A stretch of DNA of 64,000 nt from Streptomyces antibioticus (lineage in GTDB: Bacteria; Actinomycetota; Actinomycetes; Streptomycetales; Streptomycetaceae). Positions 46,447 through 55,296 of the stretch are shown here, piece after piece. Numbering within the stretch: the first letter of the stretch is position 1; every line of letters starts with the position of its first letter. The translations under genes were made by a program, and so were the position numbers. The notes under the pieces were generated by a model. It ran no database searches, was not told where the DNA came from, and was given only the letters and a program-made list of their open reading frames with translations. The stretch is taken from NCBI RefSeq assembly GCF_002019855.1, contig NZ_CM007717.1:2663198-2727197 (forward strand), given 5' to 3'.

Positions 46447-47937
46447 CTAACTGCCCTCCGGGCATGCCGATTTACCCGACCCGGCGGGCGACAGCCACAC
46501 CTGCCCGGCCGGCACCTTCACCGGCTTCCCCGCCGCCGGGTCCCACAGGACGGCGGTCTCCCCCGAGACGCCGAACAGCAGATAGGGGGCGGCCGGCCGC
46601 AGCCGCGGACCCGCCCCCGACAGATCGCCGTCGGGGACGACGGGCCGGACGCAGGTCCACTCCGGCGCGACACCGAAGTACGACGGCGGATCGTCACCGC
46701 GCTCGGCCGCCGCGACCGTCCGGTTGACGGCCGTCTCGGCGGAGTCCCACGCCTGGATCCCCGCCCCGAGGAGCATCGCCAGGAAGAGCGCGATGTTCAG
46801 GAGGACGTTGGTGCCGTCGCCCGGGGTGGCGTACCGGTGGTGCCGGTGTTTGGCGAACCCCCACCAGGCGGGGACCACCATGACCAGGCTCAGCATCACC
46901 AGGAGCTTCACCGCGGCCACGGCCTGCCAGACGGGCGGGACACCGAGGTCGTCCGGGGTGAGCCCGAGGCCGTCGGCGTACAGGGCGTGCAGGACGGATC
47001 CCGCGGCGAGGAACGCGGACACGGCCAGCGTCACCACCAGCGGAACCGCCCAGGCGACCCACTCCCCCCAGGTCCACTGCCGCACGAGCAGCCAGAGCCC
47101 GGCGAGGACAGCGCACACGGCAGCGGTCATGAGGGTCTGCCCGGGACTCCACGCCTCGCCGAGCACCCCCACCCCCAGACAGCCGAACGCCACCAGGCAC
47201 AGCCCGGCGGCCCCGACCCCGACAACCCGCCGGTCCTCACCCCCCAACTCCCACCCCGCGCGCAGGGCCCCGCCCGCACCGACGATGGCGAGGGGTATCA
47301 AGAACCACCAGGCGGAGGGCCACGCAGCGAACGCCAGGGCGACGGCCTCGGCCGCGAGGAAGGCCCACAGAACCAGCCGGATCACCCGCCCCTCGACTTG
47401 CTCCTCCCCCTGGTACGGCGCAGCCTCCCGCCACCGCCCGTCCAACGGCCTGACCGCGTGCTCCCGACCACCGACCCCACCCACACGCGCGAGCCGCAAC
47501 GCCTGCCGGGGCCCACCGGAGACGAACACCCCGACGTCGTGCCGCCCCAACACCATCCCGACACGAGCGAGCCGACGACGCGCCCCGGACACCCGGACGA
47601 CCCTCCAGTACGGGTACAACTCCCGGTCCCTCGCCAGGTGTTCAGCCCGCCGGACATACCCCTCCAGCCGGGCCCCACGCAACGCCTTCCGCACCCGGTC
47701 GGCGGCGCCCCGATCACACTCCTTGGCCACACCAAAGAGCCGAACCTCTATCTCGTACACCCGACTGTCAGGATCGGCCTCCACCGCCGCCCCCAACGGC
47801 CCTTCCCCCGCGGCATGAGCGTCCCGCACAGGCCAACCAAGCCGCCCAAAAACCCGCTCGGCCTCCCCCCAGTCGTGCTCCCCACCACACACCTCGACGA
47901 ACACACGAACCCGCTGGTCGTATCGCGTCTGGGTCAC
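46447..47937 (-). CDS. Multi-pass membrane protein with soluble N-terminal domain, unknown function
   Basis: The protein has 496 residues from a GTG start. The first 200 residues are soluble, charged alpha/beta (EVCGGEHDWGEAERVFGRLGW, DSRVYEIEVRLFG, DRELYPYWRVVRVSG). About seven hydrophobic segments follow between residues 215 and 400, for example LVLWAFLAAEAVALAFA and WWFLIPLAIVGAGGAL, then a C-terminal extracytoplasmic or cytoplasmic domain with ECP/Trp-rich sequence. I recognise no family. It is not coupled to a neighbour. It is a chromosome-type gene, GC-rich like the flanks of the island. Confidence 0.7.
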   Translation of the reverse strand: MTQTRYDQRVRVFVEVCGGEHDWGEAERVFGRLGWPVRDAHAAGEGPLGAAVEADPDSRVYEIEVRLFGVAKECDRGAADRVRKALRGARLEGYVRRAEHLARDRELYPYWRVVRVSGARRRLARVGMVLGRHDVGVFVSGGPRQALRLARVGGVGGREHAVRPLDGRWREAAPYQGEEQVEGRVIRLVLWAFLAAEAVALAFAAWPSAWWFLIPLAIVGAGGALRAGWELGGEDRRVVGVGAAGLCLVAFGCLGVGVLGEAWSPGQTLMTAAVCAVLAGLWLLVRQWTWGEWVAWAVPLVVTLAVSAFLAAGSVLHALYADGLGLTPDDLGVPPVWQAVAAVKLLVMLSLVMVVPAWWGFAKHRHHRYATPGDGTNVLLNIALFLAMLLGAGIQAWDSAETAVNRTVAAAERGDDPPSYFGVAPEWTCVRPVVPDGDLSGAGPRLRPAAPYLLFGVSGETAVLWDPAAGKPVKVPAGQVWLSPAGSGKSACPEGS

Positions 47938-48242
47938 GCTTGAACGTCCCAGCTCGACTTGAAGCCTCGGACAAGAACACCGGTCAGGTGTCCGCCGGGC
48001 AACCCCATGCAACTCCCCTCTTCAGGGCCGCTGTAGGACGGCTTACGACGTTCGAAGTCCTCTGCCATCGCCCGCATCACGCCCAACGACTCCTTCAGCG
48101 ACAGAACGCTCGGTCAAGGCCAGAGAGTAGACGCCCCCTCCGCGTAGTCGGCAAGGACAACGCGGCCTGCTGGGAGTCGACGATGGCCATGAGCGGCGTC
48201 GCCGGCTCCGTACGGTATGTGCCCTGAGAGGGAAGGACTTCT

Positions 48243-48710
48243 GTGGCAGTCGAGCACAACCTTCGGTCGAACTTCGTCTTCGCTCCGCCCCCGGACGACC
48301 CGACCGCGTGGCAGGCCAGTACCGAGAGCTTCGGGCATGCGCTGACGCGGGACTTTCCCGAGGCATTCCTGGAGATCAACGCCTCCGCGCTGCGCGATGT
48401 ACCCGTCGTCGTCATGGACTTCGAGATACAGGTGGAGCCGGACGTCTTCGTCGCGGGCACGGCCGCCATGCCCGCCCCGGACTACGCCCACGTCAGCATC
48501 GTCGACGTGACCGCACACACGGCGGCCCTGTTCGCGCGGTGGCTGCGTGACTCGTACGTGCCCTCGCCGGGCAGTGTGCGTTTCCTGAGCAGCTTCGTCA
48601 TGGAGAACGGCGACGAGACGCCCTGGTCCCTCCCTGCGGCGGGTGACGCCACGGAGATCGAGACCGTGCTGCTCAGCCACCTGGACACAGCCGTACCCGA
48701 ACGACGATGA
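48243..48710 (+). CDS. Hypothetical protein, 155 residues
   Basis: A GTG-started protein of 155 residues with no signal peptide or membrane segment. VVVMDFEIQVEPDVFVAG and YAHVSIVDVTAHTAALFARWL suggest a mixed alpha/beta soluble fold. It has a GGAAGG ribosome site ten bases upstream. I do not recognise it and nothing in the neighbourhood fixes a role. Confidence 0.6.
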   Translation: MAVEHNLRSNFVFAPPPDDPTAWQASTESFGHALTRDFPEAFLEINASALRDVPVVVMDFEIQVEPDVFVAGTAAMPAPDYAHVSIVDVTAHTAALFARWLRDSYVPSPGSVRFLSSFVMENGDETPWSLPAAGDATEIETVLLSHLDTAVPERR

Positions 48711-49093
48711 ACGCCGGATTCCGTGCGCGGAGATCCGGCCGCTGGTTCAGCCCTCTGGGTCTTCTCACTGCCGGGCTGCGTCGGCATTGCATCTGCATGG
48801 TGCAACTCTCCAGGGCTCGCACGTGAGTTGCTCGACGCCGATGATGTCGTCGTCGATACGGCGTACGCGCGCCACCGGATGCGTCGGGCCGGATCACCGG
48901 CGACGGCGCGGAGAGGAAGCGGAATCGCGACCGTTCATGAGCTGAATCACGCCCCAGGGGCCCCTTCCCGCGTTGCGCCTGCAACACATGATGCGAGAAC
49001 ATGTTCGATGTTCTGCACGTCGCGCGTGACACGCGATGACTCCGTGGCGATCGAGCGAACCGCAGGACCCAACACACTTACGGGGGTGGGTGA
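48711..49093. other. 383-bp intergenic region upstream of the type VII genes
   Basis: No gene is supported. It contains the palindromic element listed next and a second small inverted repeat, cgcgtgacacgcg (49023-49035). These lie 60-100 bases before the first WXG100 gene, so the promoter and operators of the type VII locus are likely here. Confidence 0.4.
48996..49014. promoter_or_regulatory. Palindromic operator candidate, agaacat-N5-atgttct
   Basis: A perfect 7-bp inverted repeat with a 5-base spacer, overlapping the shorter palindrome gaacatgttc. It is 80 bases upstream of the first WXG100 start codon. The spacing does not fit the actinobacterial LexA box. A regulator binding here is plausible but unidentified. 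Confidence 0.4.
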
Positions 49094-49426
49094 ATGAAGT
49101 TCGACATGGGGTCGACGACCCTGTCGGATCTGGGGAAGAGCACCGCCGGGTCCAATGAGGACCTGGGCACTCTGATCACGTGGCTGATCCAGGCGGCGGA
49201 GCCGCTGGAGGGGAAGTTCAACGGGGCGGGCAAGGCCGCGTTCGACACCTTCAAGATCCACGCCGATGAGATCACGGACGCGCTGAACAGTTCACTGAGC
49301 GCGATCCTGGGCGGTCAGTCGGGCATGGACTCCGCATTCGGCACCGGTGACGTGGAGTTGGAGGACAACGCCACCCAGAACATGGGTGCCGCCAACTTCG
49401 ACGCGGCCCGCTTCGGCGCACGCTGA
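49094..49426 (+). CDS. WXG100-like small secreted protein (ESX substrate candidate)
   Basis: This 110-residue helical protein has the two-helix WXG100 size and layout. The central turn of the helical hairpin has F-N-G in place of the classical W-x-G (KFNGAGKAAFDTF, about residues 37-49). The C-terminal tail is Asp/Asn-rich. It is the first of two small helical genes preceding the toxin, as in other streptomycete type VII clusters. It probably forms a heterodimer with the next product and is exported by EccC/EccD. Confidence 0.7.
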   Translation: MKFDMGSTTLSDLGKSTAGSNEDLGTLITWLIQAAEPLEGKFNGAGKAAFDTFKIHADEITDALNSSLSAILGGQSGMDSAFGTGDVELEDNATQNMGAANFDAARFGAR

Positions 49427-49492
49427 CCGCACGAGCGCGCACCCGCTCGTCCGCCGGAATCACTTTCATCGTCCTTCCAGGGGAACTTGACC

Positions 49493-49804
49493 ATGCCTCA
49501 GAACCAGGATCGCCGTTCCTACGACACCGGCGCCTCCGGCGAAGTCCAGATCAGCTTGCAAAGCGTCATCGGCCAGTTGGAGCGCGTGCTGACCGACCGT
49601 GAGCGCGCGGTGAAGGCCGCGATGGCCGACTTCGCCGCGGACGGCGTCGCCGACGAGTACCACGGCAAGGAGATGCGCTGGCACCGCGCCGCCGGCGAGG
49701 TCCGCGAGATCATCCGGCTGGTGCGCACGACGATGGAACAGAACGACGGAACCGCGCAGTCGACCCTGGCCAGAGCGAAGGCGGCCGTCGACAGCATCGG
49801 CTGA
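49493..49804 (+). CDS. Second WXG100-like small protein (pore-forming ESAT-6 family-like)
   Basis: The protein has 103 residues from ATG with an AGGGGAA site. It has two helices: LQSVIGQLERVLTDRERAV and a longer one from about residue 58. The turn reads YHGKEMRWH and lacks a strict W-x-G. The residue pattern, size and position after the first WXG-like gene support an ESX substrate or chaperone-like partner. Which of the two is secreted cannot be read. Confidence 0.65.
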   Translation: MPQNQDRRSYDTGASGEVQISLQSVIGQLERVLTDRERAVKAAMADFAADGVADEYHGKEMRWHRAAGEVREIIRLVRTTMEQNDGTAQSTLARAKAAVDSIG

Positions 49805-49860
49805 CACCCGGCGTGCGGCAACAGCAGGGGCAACGGGGAGAGGGAAGCGGGGGCTGACGC

Positions 49861-50253
49861 ATGCCGAGGTGGGACATATCTCCGTCCGGGGTCGGAAGTG
49901 TGGTCTCGAACGTCGCAGAGGTCATGAGAGTCCTGGACGACATCGTCCAGGCGTACGCCAAGGATGTGGAGGGCGCGGCCACCGCGGCCGGGACGCTCGC
50001 GCCGGGCGGGGCGGCCGGGGAGCACAAAGGGCAGACCGGTCTGGTGGCCGCCGCCCTCGCGGAGTTCATCGAGGCCACGGCCGACGAGTTGCAGTTCATC
50101 GGCACACGCGTCGGCAAAACGGTCAACGGCGCTGTGGAGGCCACCGTCGCGTACCGGGAGGGCGACCTGGAGATGGCGGCCGAGGTGCAGCGGCGGGCGT
50201 CCGGGGTGGTCATGCCGGACATGCCGGCCGACTGGAAGGCGGGCCGTCTGTGA
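49861..50253 (+). CDS. DUF6507-type small protein of type VII loci
   Basis: This 130-residue helical protein begins with MPRWDISPSGVGSVV, a start typical of the streptomycete family found in type VII clusters. Two long helices span residues about 10-40 and 55-110, and the C-terminal tail ends in basic residues. Its stop overlaps the GTG of the toxin gene (GTGA), so it is translationally coupled. It may be a chaperone or targeting factor for the toxin. Confidence 0.7.
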   Translation: MPRWDISPSGVGSVVSNVAEVMRVLDDIVQAYAKDVEGAATAAGTLAPGGAAGEHKGQTGLVAAALAEFIEATADELQFIGTRVGKTVNGAVEATVAYREGDLEMAAEVQRRASGVVMPDMPADWKAGRL

Positions 50254-52682
50254 TTCAGCCGGAGTCCATTCCGCTGTTCACCGGCGATCTCGGCCAGTTG
50301 GAGCAGCACACCGGTGCGCTCCGGGTGGACGCGGACGGCATCCGCCAGGCCGGCGCGGAGGCCCACCGCCGGTTCCAGGGGCTGTCGGCCTTCTACGAGG
50401 CACCGGAAGCGGAGACGCTGTTCGCTTCCACCGCGCCGGCACGTGATGGCGCCGACGCCTTCGCGGACAAGGTCGCCACGGTCGCGGACGCCTTGTCGAC
50501 GTATGCGACCGAAGTCGCGCCGATCATCGCGCGGTTGGAGCACCTGCACAGCACGGCGACCGCGTTCGTGGCGGGGCTCAGGACGCCCGGCGGGGAGTTC
50601 GACGAGAACTGGACCGACGACGCGGACAAGGTCGAAGTGCACCAGGGGCTGATGCATGACGTGAACGTGGCGCAGGCCGCGTTCACGGCCGCCGAGATCG
50701 CCTGCAACAACAAGATCACCGCACTGGTGGGCGGCACCCAGTACGTGATGAACACCGGCGCCAGGCAGTTCAGGCCACGCGGTACGGAACTCTACGGCTA
50801 CAGCGCCGAGGTACTGGACCAGGCCGAGGAACTCCCCTGGGGTACACCGGTCACCCAGTCCCACGACTGGTGGGACCTGAACGACCTCGGCTACTACACC
50901 AAGAGCTTCGTCTGGGACGGGTTCATCGTCGACAACGTCTGGGGCACCGTCGATGGCCTCGCGACCCTGGTCGGCGTCCACGGCTCGGACAGGGCGGGAC
51001 AGGCCTGGGAAGGCGTGGTGCGGGCGATCGTCGGGGCCGAGACCTACCTCATGGAGTCCGGCGGCCAGAAGCCCACCGGTGTCTTCGCGACCGACTTCGC
51101 CCAGGAAAGCAAGGCGTACGCCAAGGAGTTCGGCAAGTCCTTCGTCGCCTGGGACATGTGGAAGGAAAACCCGGCCCGCGCCGCCGCCACCGTCGTCTTC
51201 AACGGCCTCACCCTGGGCGCCGGCCCGCTCAAGATCGCATCCGCGGGCAAGGCCGGCGCCGCCGCCAAGGTCGCCGCCACGATCGCGAAGGTCGGCGACG
51301 CGATCGACCCGATCAGCGCCACGGTCAAGGCGACAGGGCACGTCATACCCACCATCGCCCAGGTGACGGAGAACCTGCGCGGCGTGCACAACGTCCCCGA
51401 CCTGCGCGCCCCGCACAGCGTCCTGGAGCTCTCCGACGGTTCCCGACTCGTCATCGAGGACGGCAAGTTCATCGCCTACGACAAACACGGCGACCTCGTC
51501 GGCGAGGCACCGAGGCAGGAGCACTCCCTCGCCGAAGGGACCGCACCGGCGAGGGAACGGGAGTTCGCCGAGGCCGGCGCAGTGTCGCGGGCATCGGGGG
51601 AGGCGTCCGGCGGGTCGGGAAGTGCCCATGCCGCCGGTTCCGAGCCGTCCGGTCCGGGCGGCGTCGGGACAGCCGGCGACGGTCATGTCGGTTCCGGCTC
51701 CGGCGGCAGCGGCTCGGGCGGTGCGACCGGCCCGGACAGCGGCCTCCCCGGTCGGCACGCGCAGGTCCCGCGCCCCGACTTCATGCGGGACGGGGTCAAC
51801 CCGTACGGACCCCGCGGAACGCTCACGCGGGAGCAGATCGAGGAGATCCAGGTCTACCGGGCCAACCACGAGCCCGGGTACCTCAGGCAGCACTACCGGA
51901 AGAACGGCACGCGCCTGGACCTGGCACTCCACGACGAGAGCGGGTACACGCCGCCCCAGCTCACGCGACTGTCGGAGAACGGTCCGTGGGTTCGCGTCAA
52001 GGACGTTCCCGAACCTCCCACGCCTCATTACTACGACGCCGACTACATCCGCGTGGGCGCGGACACCGTGACGAGTCCGGACAGGCTCCGGGTTCTGCAG
52101 GACTCCACGTGGAATCGTCATGCCGCTGTTCAGTACGACAACCTCGTCGCGGACTGGAAGGCGGAAACGGGCAAGGCCCACGAGGTTCACGGGACCGTGG
52201 ACACGGCCGCGCAGTGGGGGGAGGCCAAGGGGGCGTACAAGGAATCGCATACGGCCATGGGAGAGGCCACCGAGGCGTTCGGCGAGACGGTCGCCGAATA
52301 TCACTACATAGCCGAGAATTACCCGGACTTCGAGAAGCAGACGTTGCTGGGACCGAAGAACGGCAACGACCAGTTCGACCAGGTGTGGAAGCATGAGGAC
52401 GGTCGCATAGTAGTGATCGAGGCCAAGAGCAGCCCCGGTACCGAGCTGGGCCGACGAACCCTTCCAGGCGGTAAGCAGGTCTCCCAGGGCAGCAGGGAAT
52501 ATTTTGACGACATCCTGATCGCCATGGAAAGGCGAGGTGAATACGATCTCGTCGACGACCTGGAAAAGGCGCTCGCCCAAAAGCGGCTGGAGTACGTCGT
52601 CGTCAAGGGAGAGAGAAACGCCGGAACGTACACTGGTTACCGATATCGACGGTTTGACATTACTAGAGGGACTCTTCCATGA
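50250..52682 (+). CDS. Polymorphic type VII toxin with C-terminal PD-(D/E)XK-like nuclease
   Basis: The protein has 810 residues from GTG. The N-terminal 130 residues are helical with the WXG/LXG-type layout. The middle (about 200-400) is Trp- and Tyr-rich and resembles a pre-toxin region. A Gly/Ser-rich linker lies at about 440-500. The C-terminal domain has FDQVWKHEDGRIVVIEAKSSPG, with D710, E724 and K726 in the nuclease arrangement, followed by basic residues. DNA cleavage by the tip domain is inferred. Its stop overlaps the immunity gene ATG (ATGA). It is a classic toxin-immunity pair in an ESX locus. Confidence 0.82.
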   Translation: MIQPESIPLFTGDLGQLEQHTGALRVDADGIRQAGAEAHRRFQGLSAFYEAPEAETLFASTAPARDGADAFADKVATVADALSTYATEVAPIIARLEHLHSTATAFVAGLRTPGGEFDENWTDDADKVEVHQGLMHDVNVAQAAFTAAEIACNNKITALVGGTQYVMNTGARQFRPRGTELYGYSAEVLDQAEELPWGTPVTQSHDWWDLNDLGYYTKSFVWDGFIVDNVWGTVDGLATLVGVHGSDRAGQAWEGVVRAIVGAETYLMESGGQKPTGVFATDFAQESKAYAKEFGKSFVAWDMWKENPARAAATVVFNGLTLGAGPLKIASAGKAGAAAKVAATIAKVGDAIDPISATVKATGHVIPTIAQVTENLRGVHNVPDLRAPHSVLELSDGSRLVIEDGKFIAYDKHGDLVGEAPRQEHSLAEGTAPAREREFAEAGAVSRASGEASGGSGSAHAAGSEPSGPGGVGTAGDGHVGSGSGGSGSGGATGPDSGLPGRHAQVPRPDFMRDGVNPYGPRGTLTREQIEEIQVYRANHEPGYLRQHYRKNGTRLDLALHDESGYTPPQLTRLSENGPWVRVKDVPEPPTPHYYDADYIRVGADTVTSPDRLRVLQDSTWNRHAAVQYDNLVADWKAETGKAHEVHGTVDTAAQWGEAKGAYKESHTAMGEATEAFGETVAEYHYIAENYPDFEKQTLLGPKNGNDQFDQVWKHEDGRIVVIEAKSSPGTELGRRTLPGGKQVSQGSREYFDDILIAMERRGEYDLVDDLEKALAQKRLEYVVVKGERNAGTYTGYRYRRFDITRGTLP

Positions 52683-53530
52683 CTGTACAGTTTCCGCGGC
52701 ATGGGCTCCCTGCAGAAGCCGACGCAGGTCGGCTCAGCGAGCGGGTGGCCAGGCGAATCGACCGGCTGGAAGAGTCGACAAGCGGGATCGACTTCGCCTT
52801 CAGTACCGCTGTCATGGCACTGCGTGCCCACTGTGTGAACGACCCGCGGGCAGCCAAGGCAGAGACCTGGGAAGCCGCAGTCGCCGCAATGCAGTTGGGT
52901 TCCGCGCTATTCGCCGTGACCGGGGTGAGCGAGGGGACTGTCGAATGCCGCATCCATTACAAGGTCCGCGCCCTCTCCGCCCTCGGCCCCCTCTCCACCG
53001 CCGACGCCGGCAACTGGCTCACCGCCTTCTGGCTGGCGGTCGTCTGCCGCGAACCCCGGCGCATGACACAGCTGTGCGAGATCCCGCTGGAGCGCCTGCG
53101 GTCGCCGCAGGGGCAGTACGACGAGTACGTCTACCACTGGGTCGACACACTGCAGACGTACTGGCTCCGGCGGCCCGGGCTGGTCGAGAAGCTCACCACC
53201 ACCCTCCAGATGTCGCATCCCGACGTGGCCCGTATCACCCCCCGCGACCTGCTCGACGGCGTCCTCTATCCGCCGATCCACCTCTTCTCCCGCCTGATCA
53301 CGAACGACTGGGACGGCTTCGCCTCGGGCCTGATCGAGGCACTGAGGCTCCACCAGGCGTACTGGACCCTGAACGAGGAACGGGCCGCAGACATCGACGG
53401 CAGCATCGCGCTGGGCCCGCTGGCGATGGCCTGCTGGGCCTTTGACGGGCAGGTCGCCCTCGGCGTGGAGTCGGACTACCTCCCCGAGCACCTCGTCCAG
53501 CACAGCTGGCTCGGCGAGTTCCCGACCTGA
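52679..53530 (+). CDS. Imm49-type immunity protein
   Basis: This 283-residue, helix-rich soluble protein starts with an ATG overlapping the toxin stop. The sequence WLTAFWLAVVCREPRRMTQLCEIP and YDEYVYHWVDTLQTYW resembles the immunity 49 family found next to polymorphic toxins. It has no signal peptide, so it should stay in the producer cytoplasm and bind the nuclease domain. The Imm49 call is by pattern and position. Confidence 0.8.
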   Translation: MTVQFPRHGLPAEADAGRLSERVARRIDRLEESTSGIDFAFSTAVMALRAHCVNDPRAAKAETWEAAVAAMQLGSALFAVTGVSEGTVECRIHYKVRALSALGPLSTADAGNWLTAFWLAVVCREPRRMTQLCEIPLERLRSPQGQYDEYVYHWVDTLQTYWLRRPGLVEKLTTTLQMSHPDVARITPRDLLDGVLYPPIHLFSRLITNDWDGFASGLIEALRLHQAYWTLNEERAADIDGSIALGPLAMACWAFDGQVALGVESDYLPEHLVQHSWLGEFPT

Positions 53531-53584
53531 CGCCGGCATGAGCTCGGATGCTGAATTCTCTGCAAGGACAGGCGGCCGAAAACC

Positions 53585-53878
53585 GTGACAGCCCAGGACT
53601 ACGACGACCAGCTGCTGGAGTCGGTGTCAGTACGCCGCCGCCGGTTGCGGGACGCTCTCCTGTTTGGTGCGCAGCGCCAACGGCGCTCGCTCGACGAGCG
53701 GTTGGGGAAGGTGCTCGTCGGTGTGGTGATCGCGGCGGTGGTGTGCGCGGGGTGTGTGGGATGGTCGTTCGTGTCGCATCGGGTCATCGGGAAGAGCCCG
53801 TACGGAGCTTCCGTAACGTCGTCCCGGCCCTCCGAATCACCGTCGCCCTCGCCGTCCGTGGCCTCTTCCACCCGGTGA
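53585..53878 (+). CDS. Small single-helix membrane protein in the type VII locus
   Basis: This 97-residue protein starts at GTG. A basic cytoplasmic region (RRRRLRDALLFGAQRQRRSL) precedes one hydrophobic helix (VLVGVVIAAVVCAGCVGWSF, about residues 43-62), then a Ser/Pro-rich extracytoplasmic tail. Topology is N-in, C-out by the positive-inside rule. It lies between the immunity gene and eccD. The function is unknown. Confidence 0.65.
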   Translation: MTAQDYDDQLLESVSVRRRRLRDALLFGAQRQRRSLDERLGKVLVGVVIAAVVCAGCVGWSFVSHRVIGKSPYGASVTSSRPSESPSPSPSVASSTR

Positions 53879-53891
53879 TAGGTTCGAACGC

Positions 53892-55274
53892 GTGATACCC
53901 ACGGGGACTTTGAGCCGCTCGGCGACCGGCGACCGTACGGTGCTCAGCCGGGTCACCTTGGTCGGCGAGCGGCGCCGGGTCGACCTCGTGCTGCCCTCGC
54001 GGGAGCCGGTCGGGGTTCTTCTGCCCGAGATCATGCGGCTGTTGGACGACCGCGTGGGTTCGCGCCCCGAGGCACGGCATCTGGTCACCGCGGACGGCTC
54101 GGCGCTGGCGCACGACTCTTCGTTGGAGTCGGCGGGCGTGCCGGACGGGGCCGTGCTGCGGCTGGTACGCGTGGAGGACGCGCCGTCGGCCCCGGTCGTG
54201 CATGACGTGAGCGACGAGGTCGCCGACGATCTGGACGTGCGGGCGTGGCGGTGGCGGCCCGCGGTGCGCAGGGTCGTCGCCGGGCTCGCCACGGTGTTCT
54301 GGGCGGTGACGGCCGGGATCGTGGCGCGCCGGGAGTTCGATCTGTCGGCGGTCGGTGCCGGGCTGCTCGCCGTCGCCGGCGTGGGTGCCCTCGCCGGGGT
54401 GCTGTGCGGACGCGCGCGGCGGCCAGGGCTTGCCACCACGTTGATCATCACCGCCGGTGCGACGGCCGTTCTCGCCACCTGGACCTGCGCCGACGCCTAC
54501 GACTGGTCCGGCGCGCTGCGGCTGGCGGGGCTCGCGGTGCCCGCCACCGTCGCGTTGTTGCTCGCCGGGTGGTTCACGCCGCTGGGACGCGGGGCTCTGA
54601 TCGGGGCCGGCGCGGTCGGCGGATGCCTGGTGTTGTGGGAATCGGCCGTCGCCCTTCAGGGCGGGGCCGGGAGCCCGACCGGGCAGGCCCGGGTCGGCGC
54701 GCTGCTCGCCGTCGTCTGCGTCGTCGCGCTGGGTGTGCTGCCGCGGCTCGCGCTGATGGCGTCGGGGCTGTCCGGGCTGGACGACCGCCGATCGGGCGGA
54801 GCGTCGGTGAGCCGGTACCAGGTGGCCACCGCCCTGGCGGCCACCCATCGCGGGCTGGCGATCGCGACCGCCGTGCTGGCCGGTTCCGCGGCCGCCGCCG
54901 GGATTCTGGTGCTGCGCTCGGTGTCGGTGTGGACGGTGCTGCTCGGTGTCGTCGTCATGATGGCGCTCGGGCTGCGGGCGCGTGCGTTTCCGCTCACCGC
55001 CGAGATCGTGGTGCTGCTCGTCGCCGCGTCCGTCGTCGCGGTGCGGCTCGTCGTGGTGTGGCTGGAACGGACCGCGGCGGCTGGGCCCGTCGTCGCACTC
55101 GCCCTGCTCGCGGTCGTCCCCCTCGTGGTGCTGAGCGTGGATCCCGCCGAGCATGTGCGGGTGAGACTGCGGCGGGTCGGCGATGTCCTGGAGTCGGTGT
55201 CCGTGATCGCCATGCTTCCGCTCGTCATCGGCGCGTTCGGGGTGTACGGGCGACTGCTGGGCACCTTCGCGTAG
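53892..55274 (+). CDS. eccD: Type VII secretion integral membrane protein EccD
   Basis: The protein has 460 residues from GTG. The first 95 residues are the ubiquitin-like domain of EccD: VTLVGERRRVDLVLPSREPVG and LVTADGSALAHDSSL. After it come eleven hydrophobic segments forming the membrane pore subunit, with no other soluble domain. This is the expected domain order and length. It should form the channel with EccC. It is followed by the ATPase gene. Confidence 0.93.
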   Translation: MIPTGTLSRSATGDRTVLSRVTLVGERRRVDLVLPSREPVGVLLPEIMRLLDDRVGSRPEARHLVTADGSALAHDSSLESAGVPDGAVLRLVRVEDAPSAPVVHDVSDEVADDLDVRAWRWRPAVRRVVAGLATVFWAVTAGIVARREFDLSAVGAGLLAVAGVGALAGVLCGRARRPGLATTLIITAGATAVLATWTCADAYDWSGALRLAGLAVPATVALLLAGWFTPLGRGALIGAGAVGGCLVLWESAVALQGGAGSPTGQARVGALLAVVCVVALGVLPRLALMASGLSGLDDRRSGGASVSRYQVATALAATHRGLAIATAVLAGSAAAAGILVLRSVSVWTVLLGVVVMMALGLRARAFPLTAEIVVLLVAASVVAVRLVVVWLERTAAAGPVVALALLAVVPLVVLSVDPAEHVRVRLRRVGDVLESVSVIAMLPLVIGAFGVYGRLLGTFA

Positions 55275-55296
55275 GCGCAGGAACGTGGGGATCGGC

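Noticed and set aside
48996..49014. LexA (SOS) box
   Set aside because: The spacing inside gaac-N2-gttc is two bases instead of four, so it does not fit the actinobacterial consensus.
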